Source of the DNA: Clavelina lepadiformis
Lineage: Eukaryota; Chordata; Ascidiacea; Aplousobranchia; Clavelinidae
Assembly (NCBI RefSeq): GCF_947623445.1
Contig: NC_135247.1
Span: 18,602,501-18,666,500, forward strand
DNA length: 64,000 nt
Reading direction: 5' to 3'
Below are positions 1 through 10,958 of the stretch, one piece after another; the stretch's first letter is position 1, and each line of letters begins with the position of its first letter. The notes under the pieces were generated by a model. It was not told where the DNA came from. It was given only the letters and a program-made list of their open reading frames with translations, and searched no databases. Position numbers and translations under genes: made by a program.

Positions 1-2985
1 TGCCTTCCTGGGAACTCTCGTGTTCGGGAATTTATCAGATAGGTTTTACAGTTAAAATGGTCATTTGTCTAACTACAACGATAAAGCTCGTTTTTAAACT
101 TGAATTTACGCCTGTTTTTTTACTTTATCTTATCACAGATGGGGTCGAAAACCAATTTTGACCCTCACGTTTTTAGTGGTCAGTTTGGCCTTGCTTGGCA
201 GTTCATTTGCAAACCAGATCTGGATCTTTGATCTCTGTCGTTTCTTGGTGTCGTTTTTCGGCGTTGGAAGCTTTATCACAAGCTTCGTGTATTGTGAGTT
301 TGTTACGAAAACTTAGAAAGTTTTGTTACCACTGGTCAAACTTTTTAGACCGTTTTACCTGTTATGTTGGACATAACGGCAGTACTCAAATCAACCAGTT
401 TTAAGTAACCTCTTACCTTCACATAAAAGTGTTGGAAATTATTCCTGAAAAGTGGACAACAGTTGTAGGAGTGAGTTTTCAGATCGGTTACGCCCTTGGT
501 TATATGATCTTGTCTGGGATTGCTTATCAATGGAGAAATTGGCATCAAATCCAGGTGCATTATTTAACTGTTCTAATTTCTTGTATCCATTATATCAAAC
601 GACTTCAAACAAAATGACTTTACCTTTAACCTTGCAAAATTCTTTACAACATTTGTCAAGTTTATTTGCAGTTTGTGCTCTCCATGTTCAGTTTACCTTC
701 TCTTGTATTCCTCATTTTCATTCCTGAATCACCAAGATGGCTTTTTACGACAAACAGGGTTGAAAAAGGAAAAGAGGTTTCATGTTTGCATTGTTTACTT
801 TTAACTGGTTACTTTTTCATTCTTTCTTTAACCCTATCCATACCGGGCTCGCGACTTTACTATATTAACTAGGTGTCGCCGACACTGCACACACATTTTC
901 AATCGTTAATTACTCGAAAACTGTAGGTCGTAAACTGATCGGATTTTTACAGGTTAGAAGCAAAAACATCTGGCTTCCTGTATACATCATAATTGTAAAA
1001 GTAAAGAAAGTGAATTTAGTGTAAATTAAGTATTTCTAAAAGTGATAGATTTCTAGAAATTTTTCTTGTGAAATTTTTCTACATAACGCGCCCCCGTTAT
1101 GCAGAAAACCAGGTGACCGCGAGAAGAGACCGCAAGAGAGTAGTTAATCGAGTTAGTGGTGCGTAAATGAGTAAACGAAAACGATACGCTTCAATGTGGA
1201 GAGATAGCAAAATTATGAAAATATGACAATATCTCAAAAATTACAAAATCTAATTTTATAAAACAAACATGGACAGATAGCTGAACATTTTTTTAGGAAA
1301 AGTCACCAAATTTCAAGTTTCTAGAGCAAACAATGCAACTGTACGCAACGTTTTACTGTGACTGTGTGCAGGAGAAACCACACCTAGTGAAAATAGGGTT
1401 AAGTTTTAGTTTTTTTAACAGGTCAGCAGACGAATTGCAAAATACAACAAAATGAAATTGAATGAACCTGAAGTATGGAACGAAGCCATTATCGAAAAGA
1501 ATAAGCTACAAGATTTTAAAAAGGTTAAAATATATCAAAAATATCAATTTTACTAGAGTGAAAAGAAAATATAAAAACAAAAAATTTCCGTGTGTTTTAT
1601 GTTTTGGTATTTTTCAAACCAAGGCTTTCATAGCTTTATTAATAACGTTTCAGGAAGAAAATGGTGAAAACGAGAGAAAATATTCCACACTGGATCTTTT
1701 CAAGACGCCAAAAATTCGCATAGTGGCCCTGAAAGTTATTTTCTGTTGGTAAATACGTCACTGCAAAATAATCTAAAAATAATGACACAACCAATCTAAA
1801 TCTATCAACAAACTATAAAATCGTCTTTCTGGAATTTGCATCTACCAATCTTTGATTAATAACAGAAGTGCAAGCTTTTCTCTGAAAAAATCGATTACTA
1901 TTAGGATTTATAATAAAAAATATACTAAAAATTGTTTTTTAGGTTTGTCAATGACTTGGTGTATTACGGAGTTTCTTTGAACGTCGCTTCACTCTCAGGA
2001 GATGTGTTTTTGAACAACGCACTTGGTAAAAACAAGCTAACAGGAACTGCTCGGCTATGTAGAATATTCACCATGCTTTAATACAGGAGGAATCTTTGAA
2101 ATCGGGATCTACTTGTTCGTTATTTTCTTCATGGATCGCACGGGACGACGCCTCATGCTCAGTTTGACTTTTACAGTTGCTGGTGTTGGTCTACTTGCCA
2201 GCACAATTGTGAATATTTACGCTGGACAAGATCAAAGTACGTGAAAGTATTTGCTCTTTGTGACTTTGACTAAACACCTTGCATATAGACCTCTGGAAGT
2301 ATGACAAGTAGTTTAAGTGAATTTAGCATTCTAGACATTTAGCTTTTACCTTCAGGTCTTTATTTACCTGTCTTGACAGCCTTGCTGACCTTAAGCCAAG
2401 TGTTTGCCTTAGCTGGACGAACTGGGATAGCGGGGTCTTATGCCATCATCTACAATGTGACCACTGAAGTATACCCGACTGTTGTGAGGTATACCGCCAT
2501 ATAGTTCAAGATCTATACGTCATATACTTTGTGAAACACAAATCAATGCATTATCAAATTAATAAATTACCTAATTACACAGAGCGATTGGCGTTAGTGC
2601 CGGTAGCATGGCGGCCCAGATTGGATCCATTCTGGTTCCTTTCTTCATCGCACTTGACAATTACATTTCGTGGCTTCCCAACACTATATTCAGCGCACTC
2701 GCACTGTTGGCCGCGATCATGGCTTACTCACTGCCTGAAACGAACAAACAAAACTTGATGGAGACAATAGAAGAAGCGGAGATGTTTTATTCTGGAAAGC
2801 AGTGAGCAAATTTTTATGTGCCAATTATTTCTTTAATATAGTATCTGGTATTCTCCAGTGTGACACGCTGCACTATGTCAACGTGCTGTTATCAGCAAAA
2901 AGTTATTTACTTTTTATAAACCTTATTTCACAGAGACCCATTGAGTGATGCAACAGAAACCTCGTCTAAGATAACAATCCTGTGA
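1..2985 (+). CDS. SLC22-like organic ion transporter, copy A (5' part outside window)
   Basis: This is the 3' two thirds of a 12-transmembrane major facilitator gene; the window opens inside its fourth exon. Exons inferred from GT..AG borders and alignment to copy B: 1-42, 139-293, 430-554, 672-776, 1422-1523, 1654-1748, 1943-2025, 2087-2236, 2356-2488, 2583-2801, 2934-2985 (TGA 2983). Exon lengths match copy B exactly and no stop or frameshift was found in the visible part. Family marks are the loop motif NLSDRWGRKP, PESPRWLF after the sixth membrane segment, DRTGRRLML between segments 8 and 9, and YNVTTEVYPTVVR, the SLC22 form of the sugar-transporter signature. Such proteins move organic cations, anions or carnitine across the plasma membrane; the substrate cannot be read from sequence. 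Possible polyadenylation signal AATAAA at 3474-3479. Confidence 0.88.
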
Positions 2986-3746
2986 TAAAAGAAACTTTAT
3001 CGAATTTCGAAACCAGTTAAAATAAGTGTAAATTATAATTGTTTTGTTTCGATTGTGCATTGTGCAAAATTGACCTGTCCATCTTCTACACTTGTAACTT
3101 CATTTAAACTACTTCAAGTTGTTTAAGAAAATCCTACAATACTTTCAGTAACATCTAATGGGCTCCTTCATTATAGCCCACAATTAACAAATCATCTTGC
3201 ATGCACTGTACTGTTCATATACTGCACATATTCTGGTCAGATGTAATAGGTTTTAGAATTTCACGGAGAAAATGACGAGAAATCCTGGTAAGAGCATTGG
3301 TTAACATGTCGAAGGACTTGTGTTAACTCTGATATAACAAACTTTCTGGATTAGTCACCAGATCCTGTAAATGGTTTTAAATCAAGTAGCACTTATTGTA
3401 AGGTCATGTTGCCTTTGTAGTATGAATGTCTTTTAGGTGCATAAAAATAATCCCGTGACATAGATGCAAAGAGAATAAAGCTGAAAATCTTATGTTTATA
3501 AATATATTTAAATATAGATCAAGTTCCAATCAGTGCCATATAGACATCAAAATTTTGCAGGAAAATTAATAGATTTTCCGATATAAAATTGTACAAATGT
3601 GGACTTTTACCTTTAATTTTTCGCATGTAAAGCCGCATTTTGCTTGAGGAGTAACTGGATAGTTGTCACAATTTAGAGTTTTTGCTTTCTTAAAATTACT
3701 TACGCAGATAAATTTATTCAAGGGTTGAATAATAACATTAGCAATC
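2986..3746. other. Intergenic, duplicated SLC22 3' flank
   Basis: No gene seen. About 2986-3495 is homologous, in reverse complement, to the 3' flank of copy C (roughly 15100-15568), with a further short match near 14696-14740, so the downstream flank was duplicated together with the transporter. The rest is AT-rich without recognisable content. Confidence 0.6.
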
Positions 3747-4844
3747 ATGTATGGGTTTTTTTTATTCTTGGAAAAAGCTGGTGGGTTGGGTCCTTATCAA
3801 ATCACATTGACATTATTAGTGAGTTACGTCAGCTTGCTCTCAGGAAGTAACAGTTTAGCCTCAGTTTTTATCAGTTACTATCCTGCGTACAGGTGAGCAG
3901 TTGTATTGTATCTGTGGTCTAGTACTTGATTACCATTATCCTGGATGCTCTATGCATGAAGGTCACTTTTAAGGAAATACTGAAGTCTCAAATATTGTAA
4001 CAATTATTTGGAGCATAAAATCGTAAATATAACATAAATGTATACTGCAAAGTTTTGAACTAAAAGAACAAATACGAGCAGTATAAGGGACAAAATTTTC
4101 AACAACTGGACGAAGGTATACAGATGTGAAACGGGAAACTTTCTCTTTTTCCCAGAGGTCGAGAATCGACAACAACAGCATTTACCAATTAAGTGAAGAG
4201 GAAATGTTGAACTTGACCACACCATATGACCCTGACCAATATTACACTTACTACAGGTGCGAGAATAATTTGAAAGTGCCGAAATTTTACATTAATTTAA
4301 CCATTTAACTGTTTATATTTGTGGATGTGTGATTATTTACCCATATATGATATAGGTTAGCAATTGATTGATTTTCTTTTACAGATATAGACAACTTGAG
4401 TTTATGTGAAAAAGATTTGAACAAGTGTATAAACAAGTCATCAGATGCAATCAAATGCCATGTTGGGTATCGTTAGGACACATTTGTTTTCACGGAGACA
4501 ACCGTTAATGAAGTAAATTAGGGCGCTTTAATTTTTCTACACAAAAGAACTATTCTGTCATCATTTTTTTTCTTTTCTTTATTTCAGTTCAATCTAGTTT
4601 GTGACCAAAGCTTCCGGGACACAATTAGTCTTACAATTTAAATGCCTGGCTCTTTCTTTGGAATGATTTTTTTTTGAAGTTTATCTGACAGGTTGCTTAA
4701 ACACTTTATTAACAAATATCAAACGTCATTTCATTTACAAACGTCAGCTTAACTCATTTCTTCTGATTGTTTCAGACGTGGAAGATAATTGACGAGGTTC
4801 TTTCTATATTCCGCAACCAGTTTGGCCGTGCTCGGAAGTTCTTT

Positions 4845-5286
4845 TGTCACGAGAGTATTTTTATACACCGTTTTTATATCCATCACGTTATACACCGTTT
4901 TTATATCCATCACGTTATACACCGTTTTTATATCCATCACGTTATACACCGTTTTTATATCCATCACGTTATACACCGTTTTTATATCCATCACGTTATA
5001 CTCGTTTTATACTCGTGACGTCTCAGATCGTTAGCCCGAGGGCCCAATTAGTAATGTATTTAGCGTCCCACGGGGATTCCTTAGTCGCGTGGAATTGGTT
5101 TTGTGGGAATGTTGCGCTCGGCTGTGTGGTGTTGAGCTAGTGTAAAATCAGTCTACGTTGGGGTTTGATGGCGAGAAGATCATTGTTTTTATTGAAGAAA
5201 ATGCCATTAAAAGATGTTAAAGCAAACCTAGCTAATTGACTAGCCGTTAAGTGGGCAGTTCCTGGTTAAGAAAAAGTTTGGTTACA
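4845..5286 (+). repeat. 5' LTR (442 bp)
   Basis: It starts TGTCACGAG and ends TTTGGTTACA. It contains five perfect 27-base tandem units at 4862-4996, each encoding nine residues when read through, against about two and a half units in the 3' LTR. Confidence 0.93.
4862..4996 (+). repeat. 27-bp minisatellite, 5 units, inside 5' LTR
   Basis: Five head-to-tail copies of one 27-base unit, each beginning TATACACCG and ending CATCACGT, with no spacers. The matching array in the 3' LTR is 6431-6499 with two full units and one partial. Since the LTRs were identical at insertion, copy number has changed since, or was altered by template slippage at integration. Confidence 0.95.
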
Positions 5287-5305
5287 ATTGGCGAGCGCGC
5301 CAGGA
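5287..5305 (+). promoter_or_regulatory. Candidate tRNA primer-binding site
   Basis: The sequence ATTGGCGAGCGCGCCAGGA abuts the CA end of the 5' LTR, where the minus-strand primer tRNA anneals in LTR elements. The tRNA was not identified. Confidence 0.6.
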
Positions 5306-5352
5306 TCCCGCAGTCAATGAAACTATCCCCATAAACGTTTGGAAGTTTCACG

Positions 5353-6333
5353 ATGTCCAGCATCTATTTTGCTATTCCGCCGCCAAAATATGAGCGCAAC
5401 GAAGATTTCCTAAGCTTTTTCAACCGCTTCGACGCTTATTGTTCGACGATTGAAGCGAATCCTGCTTTAAAGAAGCATCTTCTAATTAACAGCTTGGATG
5501 AAGACTTAAGCTAGGATGTACGAGGCAGAGACTTGTCGCTTTTCGACTTGGAGTACGATGAGTTGGTGAAAAGAGGTACCGAAGCGAGGCAGCCAATTGG
5601 TTCTACGGAAAGTAACAACTATCGAGTGTTAAATGGGACTCAATTCGATGCCGACAGAGCAATATCTTCGTTGGCTTTCGCTGTACGGAAACGTATATGT
5701 GCGATAGAAGCTGCTGAAACTCCCACTCCCGAAGAGCAGGCCGCTGAGTCTGCTCCCGCTGAAGAAGCTGCTGAAACTCCCACTCCCGAAGAGCAGGCCG
5801 CTGAGTCTGCTCCCGCTGAAGAAGCTGCTGAAACTCCAGCTCCCGTAGAGCAGGCCGCTGAGTCCGCTCCAGCCGAAGAAGCTGCCGAAACTCCCGCTCC
5901 CGAAGAGCAGGCCGCTGAGTCAGCTCCAGCAGAACAAGCTGCTGAAACTCCAGCTCCCGAAGAGCAGGCCGCTGAGTCCGCTCCAGCCGAAGAACCTGCC
6001 GAAACTCCCGCTCCCGAAGAGCAGGCCGCTGAGCCAGCTCCAGCAGAACAAGCTGCTGAAACTCCAGCTCCCGAAGAGCAGGCCGCTGAGTCCGCTCCAG
6101 CCGAAGAAGCTGCCAAAACTCCAGCTCCCGAAGAGCAGGCCGCTGAGTCTGCTCCAGCCAGCAAGCAGCTCATTTGGGGCGTAAGTTTGTCTCGGTACGA
6201 TCACGAACTGAGCCAATCGAGTGATTTTTGTGCAGTGGAGTCGTCAGCGACACCAGGGGACGGATGTTCACCAAGCTGGACGGTCGGTTTTGGTTGCGTG
6301 GTGCTCATCAACAACGGAGCGCCAGACGATTAA
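5353..6333 (+). pseudogene. gag-like frame with alanine/proline/glutamate repeat
   Basis: A frame opens at ATG 5353 (MSSIYFAIPPPKYERNEDF) with a gag-like amino terminus, is stopped once by an in-frame TAG at 5512-5514, and continues in the same frame to 6333. The first segment resembles amino termini of Gypsy-type gag (FFNRFDAYC, HLLINSLDEDL). Residues encoded by 5710-6159 are eight copies of a 19-residue unit rich in Ala, Glu and Pro. No zinc knuckle, protease or polymerase follows. The final part, after ASKQLIWG, is of unknown origin. With the stop this copy cannot make a full-length product from the first ATG unless TAG is read through; an internal ATG lies at 5533. Confidence 0.7.
5710..6159 (+). 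repeat. 57-bp coding tandem repeat, 8 copies
   Basis: Period 57 bases (19 codons), consensus AAETPAPEEQAAESAPAEE. Copies differ by a few substitutions; the last is shortened to 17 codons. Confidence 0.95.
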
Positions 6334-6405
6334 CAAGGAGCTACAAACGATGGTCGTTTACCCGGATGTTGAATAACTTTTCCGGGGCCGGAAAAGAACT
6401 GATCT

Positions 6406-6413
6406 GGGGGGGA
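6406..6413 (+). promoter_or_regulatory. Polypurine tract
   Basis: Seven G residues and an A directly before the TG of the 3' LTR, the expected plus-strand priming site. Confidence 0.85.
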
Positions 6414-6826
6414 TGTCACGAGAGTATTTTTATACACCGTTTTTATATCCATCACGTTATACACCGTTTTTATATCCATCACGTTATACACCGTTTTTAT
6501 TCGCATTGTCTTTATGCATGTTCACGATATGCTGTGTTTTACTTGTTTATACTCGTGACGTCTCAGATCGTTAGCCCGAGGGCCCAATTAGTAATGTATT
6601 TAGCGTCCCACGGGGATTCCTTAGTCGCGTGGAATTGGTTTTGTGGGAATGTTGCGCTTGGCTGTGTGGTGTTGAGCTAGTGTAAAATCAGTCTACGTTG
6701 GGGTTTGATGGCGAGAAGATCATTGTTTTTATTGAAGAAAATGCCATTAAAAGATGTTAAAGCAAACCTGGCTAATTGACTAGCCGTTAAGTGGGCAGTT
6801 CCTGGTTAAGAAAAAGTTTGGTTACA
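6414..6826 (+). repeat. 3' LTR (413 bp)
   Basis: Same ends as the 5' LTR. It has fewer 27-base units (6431-6499), followed by a stretch at about 6500-6545 absent from the 5' LTR. From the GTGACGTCTCAGATCG block onward the two LTRs differ by only a few bases. Confidence 0.93.
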
Positions 6827-7085
6827 CTTTTACTCACCAAATCTGGCTTTTTGACATCTGTCGTTTCATGGTGTCATTCTTCAGCGCTGGAAGTTACGGA
6901 ACAAGTTTTGTTTATCGTTAAGTGCAATGAAAAAAATTCAGAGCAATAAAAGTGACAATTTTTAACTAGTTATGTTTAGCAAAAATACCAATGTAACACT
7001 GTAACGGAAGCAGCAAAAATTGCAGGTTGTAACTGTTTAAATTCAGTGCAAAATGCATTATGTGACGTTATGCCGTTTATTTTGC

Positions 7086-7480
7086 GTACAGGTGAGCAGT
7101 TGTATTGTATCTGTGGTCTAGTACTTGATTACCATTATCCTGGATACTCTATGCATGAAGGTCACTTTTAAGGAAATACTGAAGTCTCAAATATTGTAAA
7201 AATTATTTGGAGCATAAAATCGTAAATATAAGATAAATGTATACTATAAAGTTTTCAATTAAAAGAATAAATACGAGCAGCACAAAGAACAAAGTTTTCT
7301 GCAACTGGACCAAAATGTACAGATATGAAACGGATAATTTTCATTTCTCCCAGAGTTCGAGTGCCACCGATCGACAACAACAGCATTTACCAATCAAGTT
7401 AAGAAGAAATCTTGAACTTGACCACACCATATGACCCTGACACCGACCAATACGACACTTTTTACAGGTTGGAGAATAAT
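7086..7480 (+). pseudogene. SLC22-like fragment E (exon 1 end, intron, exon 2)
   Basis: About 7086-7320 repeats 3886-4130 almost base for base (end of exon 1 plus intron 1). The exon 2 equivalent follows (about 7354-7467) with a TAA where the intact copies read LSEEE. No later exons follow. It is best explained as a short duplication of the pseudogene D region. Confidence 0.8.
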
Positions 7481-9659
7481 TTGTTTTTGAAAAATTGCAT
7501 TGATTGTCTTTTCGTTGTAAACGTTCTTATACTAAACTGTCGACATTTTTTTGCTTGAAATCAAAAAATTCATGACACCTGAGTACGCATTAGACGTTCG
7601 TCGGCCTGGCTAGCTTCATCCAAATAGACACCGAATATTTAATCAATCTATGAAGATTTTTTTCTGTCAACGAATGCCACGAGTCCTACTCTTTGATTAA
7701 CTTTTGTCCATGCAATTTGCAAGGAATTTTTACGCAAGTTGAAGTTCTTAAAACTGCAAAAAGTAGTTCCATTAGTTTTCAACCAAACATAAATAAGATA
7801 CCTGTAAAAGCACACTTGAGTTTCACTAAGACAAGAGCTTTCTTGCTTGGTGGCTTGCACATTGACATGCTCCTCCTGAATTGTCAAGCTCGGCTGGGAG
7901 GAGCAAGGTGGAACTTCTAGAATGCTGACTTCATCTATTTCCTGTTTTAAAGTAAGCTGTGTGTAGTTTACTTTTACTTTCGTTGCAGTCTTTATGCTGC
8001 TTGCAGCATATATACATGTGTACGTGAAAGACCTTCAGAGTTCTCTGTGTCAGGCATAAAACTGTGAAAAAATATTTGGAATATTTACAGGAGTAGAATA
8101 AACAGACGACTGAGACGTGGTGGAGTTGATGTTTCTACTCCTGCTAGGTGGATTAAAATCATTGAAAAGTAAAACAGCGATTTGGTCATGAATCAGTTTT
8201 TATTGATTTTATTTCAAGCTCCCATTGAAAAAGCCAATTTTCTGAGGTCAGCATCATTTAGTTCTACAAATGCTTGCCCCTTCAATTTGCTCTTCTACAA
8301 ACAACCAAAAGTGGTCCGAGGGAAACTGATGTACACAGCGAGAAATACTCATGTTGTTGCAGCAAGTAATATAATGCAGGCTCTTTATCTAGCTACAGTT
8401 TACAATGTTATATCAATGAATGTTTCAAGGTAATGAATTTTTGTCCGTAAAAAGAAATAAACTTTTACTCTATAGTAATAATTTGCAAATATTTGTCAAC
8501 ATCTAAACGCACAATAATGCTGGAAGTGGCATTTTCATTGCAGCACACAGCATATGCATGGACATCATTACATAATTACAGTGTTTCCCAAGACCTACAC
8601 ATAACATACCATGCAAAATTAAAAAAAAAGCTTAGATATTTCTCCAAAACTGGCAAGTTTTCAAAGGTGAGTTCACGTGTTTTCAGCATAAGAAATATGT
8701 GTGGAGCAGACATGGTACCAAGATACATAGCCCATTTCGAAACAAACATCTTTAACTTAGAAGTTTTAAAGTAATTCATGACAAAATCTGCCTCTGGTAA
8801 ATACTCAACATTAACTGCAGAAATGAGTCCACATTCCAGATGTGGTTGAAACTTGGTTAAATAGGCAATTTTTTGGTTCTTTTTGTTGGGTTCGCCAGCC
8901 GCACTTTTTTACTTCACAATTCGTTATTATCTAAACATTTTGCGTTACGTTAAATATCGGCGACAGACTACCACGACGACAACGTGAAATCACCTTAGAC
9001 CTTTCCTTACCATAACACAAAGCCGCATGACATCTCACACAATGGGATCAATAGCACTGCCAGCAGGGGCATAAACTTTATGACGTCAGAATTCGGTTAT
9101 CAAAACTAATTAAGTGATGGTTTGAACAAACAGGTGTTCTTCGGTTACAGTCAATCTCGAAAAAGATGAATACTTTTTGTTAAGATGAACGACTATAATG
9201 TTTAATGTTTGTAAAATAGATTACTCTGATTCATCACAGATTTAACAGTCCATACGGTCTTACAACTGGTGGCAAAACGCAGAAAATTCCTGCAGATTTT
9301 GTTATTGTTGCAACAAACCGTTTTAAGGGTGACATTCACCCAGAGTATAATATAGGCTATTATATTAGGCCGAATATAGTTTAGACAGCCATGCTTCGAA
9401 ATTTTCCTGAATTTTTTATGACTCATTACCATTATGCCGTATACAAAAAAGTATATTACAATTACAAAACACTCCAAATAGTATAGAAATATGTGTGTAT
9501 ATATGACTTATTGGATAAATAAAATGTTATTTGAGTGTAATGAAAGATAAAATATGAACCGAAAACTGTAACTCATTAAAATCAACCCAAGCAATAACAC
9601 AAAACAGTCTTTCTTTGTTTATTCATTATGACTATTTTTCGCTCAAAAAATGACTCTTG
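7481..9659. other. AT-rich stretch without recognised gene
   Basis: No SLC22 or other known domain was seen. The longest sensible frame is 8182-8433 (+, 83 codons, SFSSTNACPFNLLFYKQPK), which I do not recognise; it has no clear splice partners and may be chance. Confidence 0.5.
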
Positions 9660-9960
9660 TGAAAGTGATATTTTTGGCCCTTTATATAGAGCTTACTATA
9701 TATAGCGTGTTATCCGTATGTGTATAGATTTAGATACAACACAGGACAGATCATTTTATGAGCGAAGTAAAATGAAGTATCAATCTGATGCTTACCTTTA
9801 TTCTCACACCAACTCATTATTTTATAGATATGCATATAACTCGAGCTGTGGGGACGATCCAAACCAATGTGTAAATAACTCGGCAGATTCAATCATATGC
9901 GACGTTGGATATCATTACGACACTTCCGTTTTCACACAGACCACAGTTAAAACTTTGTGA
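9660..9960 (+). pseudogene. SLC22-like fragment F (intron 2 and exon 3)
   Basis: The end of intron 2 and exon 3 of the transporter (exon from about 9829, YAYNSSCGDDPNQCVNNSAD, then DVGYHYDTSVFTQTT), closely matching copy B 11390-11622. It joins directly at about 9961 to the upstream flank repeat of copy B; exon 4 and later are missing. Confidence 0.8.
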
Positions 9961-10958
9961 AATATAATTTTTTTGCTTCGTTTCACCAATTTACACGAAT
10001 AAATACCTTCACACATTTGTTAAGTGCATCGATCATGTTACAAAATAATTCACTCAAACATTACTAAGTGTTGAGTTAATACTTTGCGCTTATGTCCACA
10101 ATATTAAATATTACTGCACGCTGCGCAAATATTTACATATCAGTAATATATTGTCTGTTGAACACAATTTCTGTCACATGAAAAGCGGATGAGACCTAAA
10201 TAGTTCCATTAAGAGCAATGCATTAGGCTCAATAGTCATAAGAGCCTAAGAGTAAAAGGGTTTTAATAATGATTTTAGAGATGATAACTGGTCTCAGCTG
10301 GAAAGAATGTTCTTGGATAACTTTCACATTCATAGAAAAAGCAGTTTACATCGAATCGACATTATACTGCGCAGTATGACAGAGTCTGTAAGAACAGAAA
10401 GAAACTCAAAAGCCAAATTCAAAATCTCTGAATTAAAACGAAAATAAAAGACCAGATGAAAGGTCGCAAAGGTCCAATGTTAAACAACGTAAATCTTGCA
10501 ATTAAGTCGAGCAAAAACAAAATTGTAACTGTGAGGCCAAAGCAATGCAGGTGGAATCCACATGAAATGGAGTGGTTCAAATTGACTGAAACAACACCAT
10601 ACAAACTGTTGCTAAGTTTTGCGTACAACAACGCCAATATGATTTGCACATTGATCCAACAGTCAGTTTATCAGAAGGCAAAATGGGTTAAACTCAAGCC
10701 AAGGCACATGAGTGTAGGCGACTTCAAAACATGATCATGATAAAACAACAAACACTCCAAGGTACACTTTATAGAATGACTGACAGGTAGCCTATATCTA
10801 AAGCGATGAGTTACAAAGCAGTCATTTAGATGCTCGGATAAAATTTCCTACAAACAGTTTTTCATTAAGAGCATTAAAAATAAATAAGAATACGCCTTTA
10901 GTTTCATGTCTAACATAAATTGTACACCTGTGTGTCATAACAACCGACAATAGCAACC
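9961..10958. repeat. SLC22 upstream flank repeat (copy 1)
   Basis: About 1 kb directly upstream of copy B. The whole block recurs in reverse complement upstream of copy C (18882-19880). Its first 450-480 bases also recur downstream of copy B (about 14205-14680). Within it, 10456-10734 holds a 92-codon frame (PKQCRWNPHEMEWFKL) kept as a partial frame in the inverted copy. I do not recognise it, and recent duplication alone explains the conservation. The B promoter must lie here or nearby; no TATA box was assigned. Confidence 0.75.

Larger units (their letters stand above)
4841..6830 (+). mobile_element. Gypsy-like gag-only LTR retrotransposon with target duplications
   Basis: The element runs from 4845 to 6826, flanked by the 4-base duplication CTTT (4841-4844 and 6827-6830). 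Both LTRs begin TG and end CA. A primer-binding-like sequence follows the 5' LTR directly, and a G-rich polypurine tract precedes the 3' LTR directly. Only a gag-like frame is present; no protease, reverse transcriptase, RNase H or integrase is seen, so it would depend on enzymes supplied elsewhere. The LTRs are nearly identical outside their minisatellite, which suggests a recent insertion. Assignment to the Gypsy superfamily is inference from the gag-like start and general layout. Confidence 0.92.
3747..6920 (+). pseudogene. SLC22-like pseudogene D, split by an LTR retrotransposon
   Basis: Recognisable pieces are exon 1 (3747-3891, beginning MYGFFLFLEKAGGLGPYQ), exon 2 (about 4155-4255, DNNSIYQLSEEEMLNLTTPY), exon 3 (about 4384-4521), a poor exon 4 (about 4588-4692) and the exon 5 equivalent, interrupted at 4844 and resumed at 6831 (HQIWLFDICRFMVSFF). 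Exon 3 carries a two-base deletion and an in-frame TAG where copy B reads YHYDT, exon 4 is frame-disrupted and later exons are missing. Removing the LTR element and one target duplication gives a continuous exon 5, so the insertion hit a coding exon. Whether the point lesions came before the insertion cannot be told. Confidence 0.8.

Noticed and set aside
4862..4996. CRISPR-like direct repeats
   Set aside because: Units are head-to-tail with no spacers and lie inside an LTR of a eukaryotic retrotransposon.
5640..6216. Long antisense open frames over the gag repeat (Ser/Ala/Gly-rich)
   Set aside because: They exist only because the 57-base repeat keeps several frames open; no protein-like composition or splice context.
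10456..10734. 92-codon frame upstream of copy B as a gene
   Set aside because: The start region of the frame is changed in the inverted copy, no domain is recognised, and the block is a duplicated flank.
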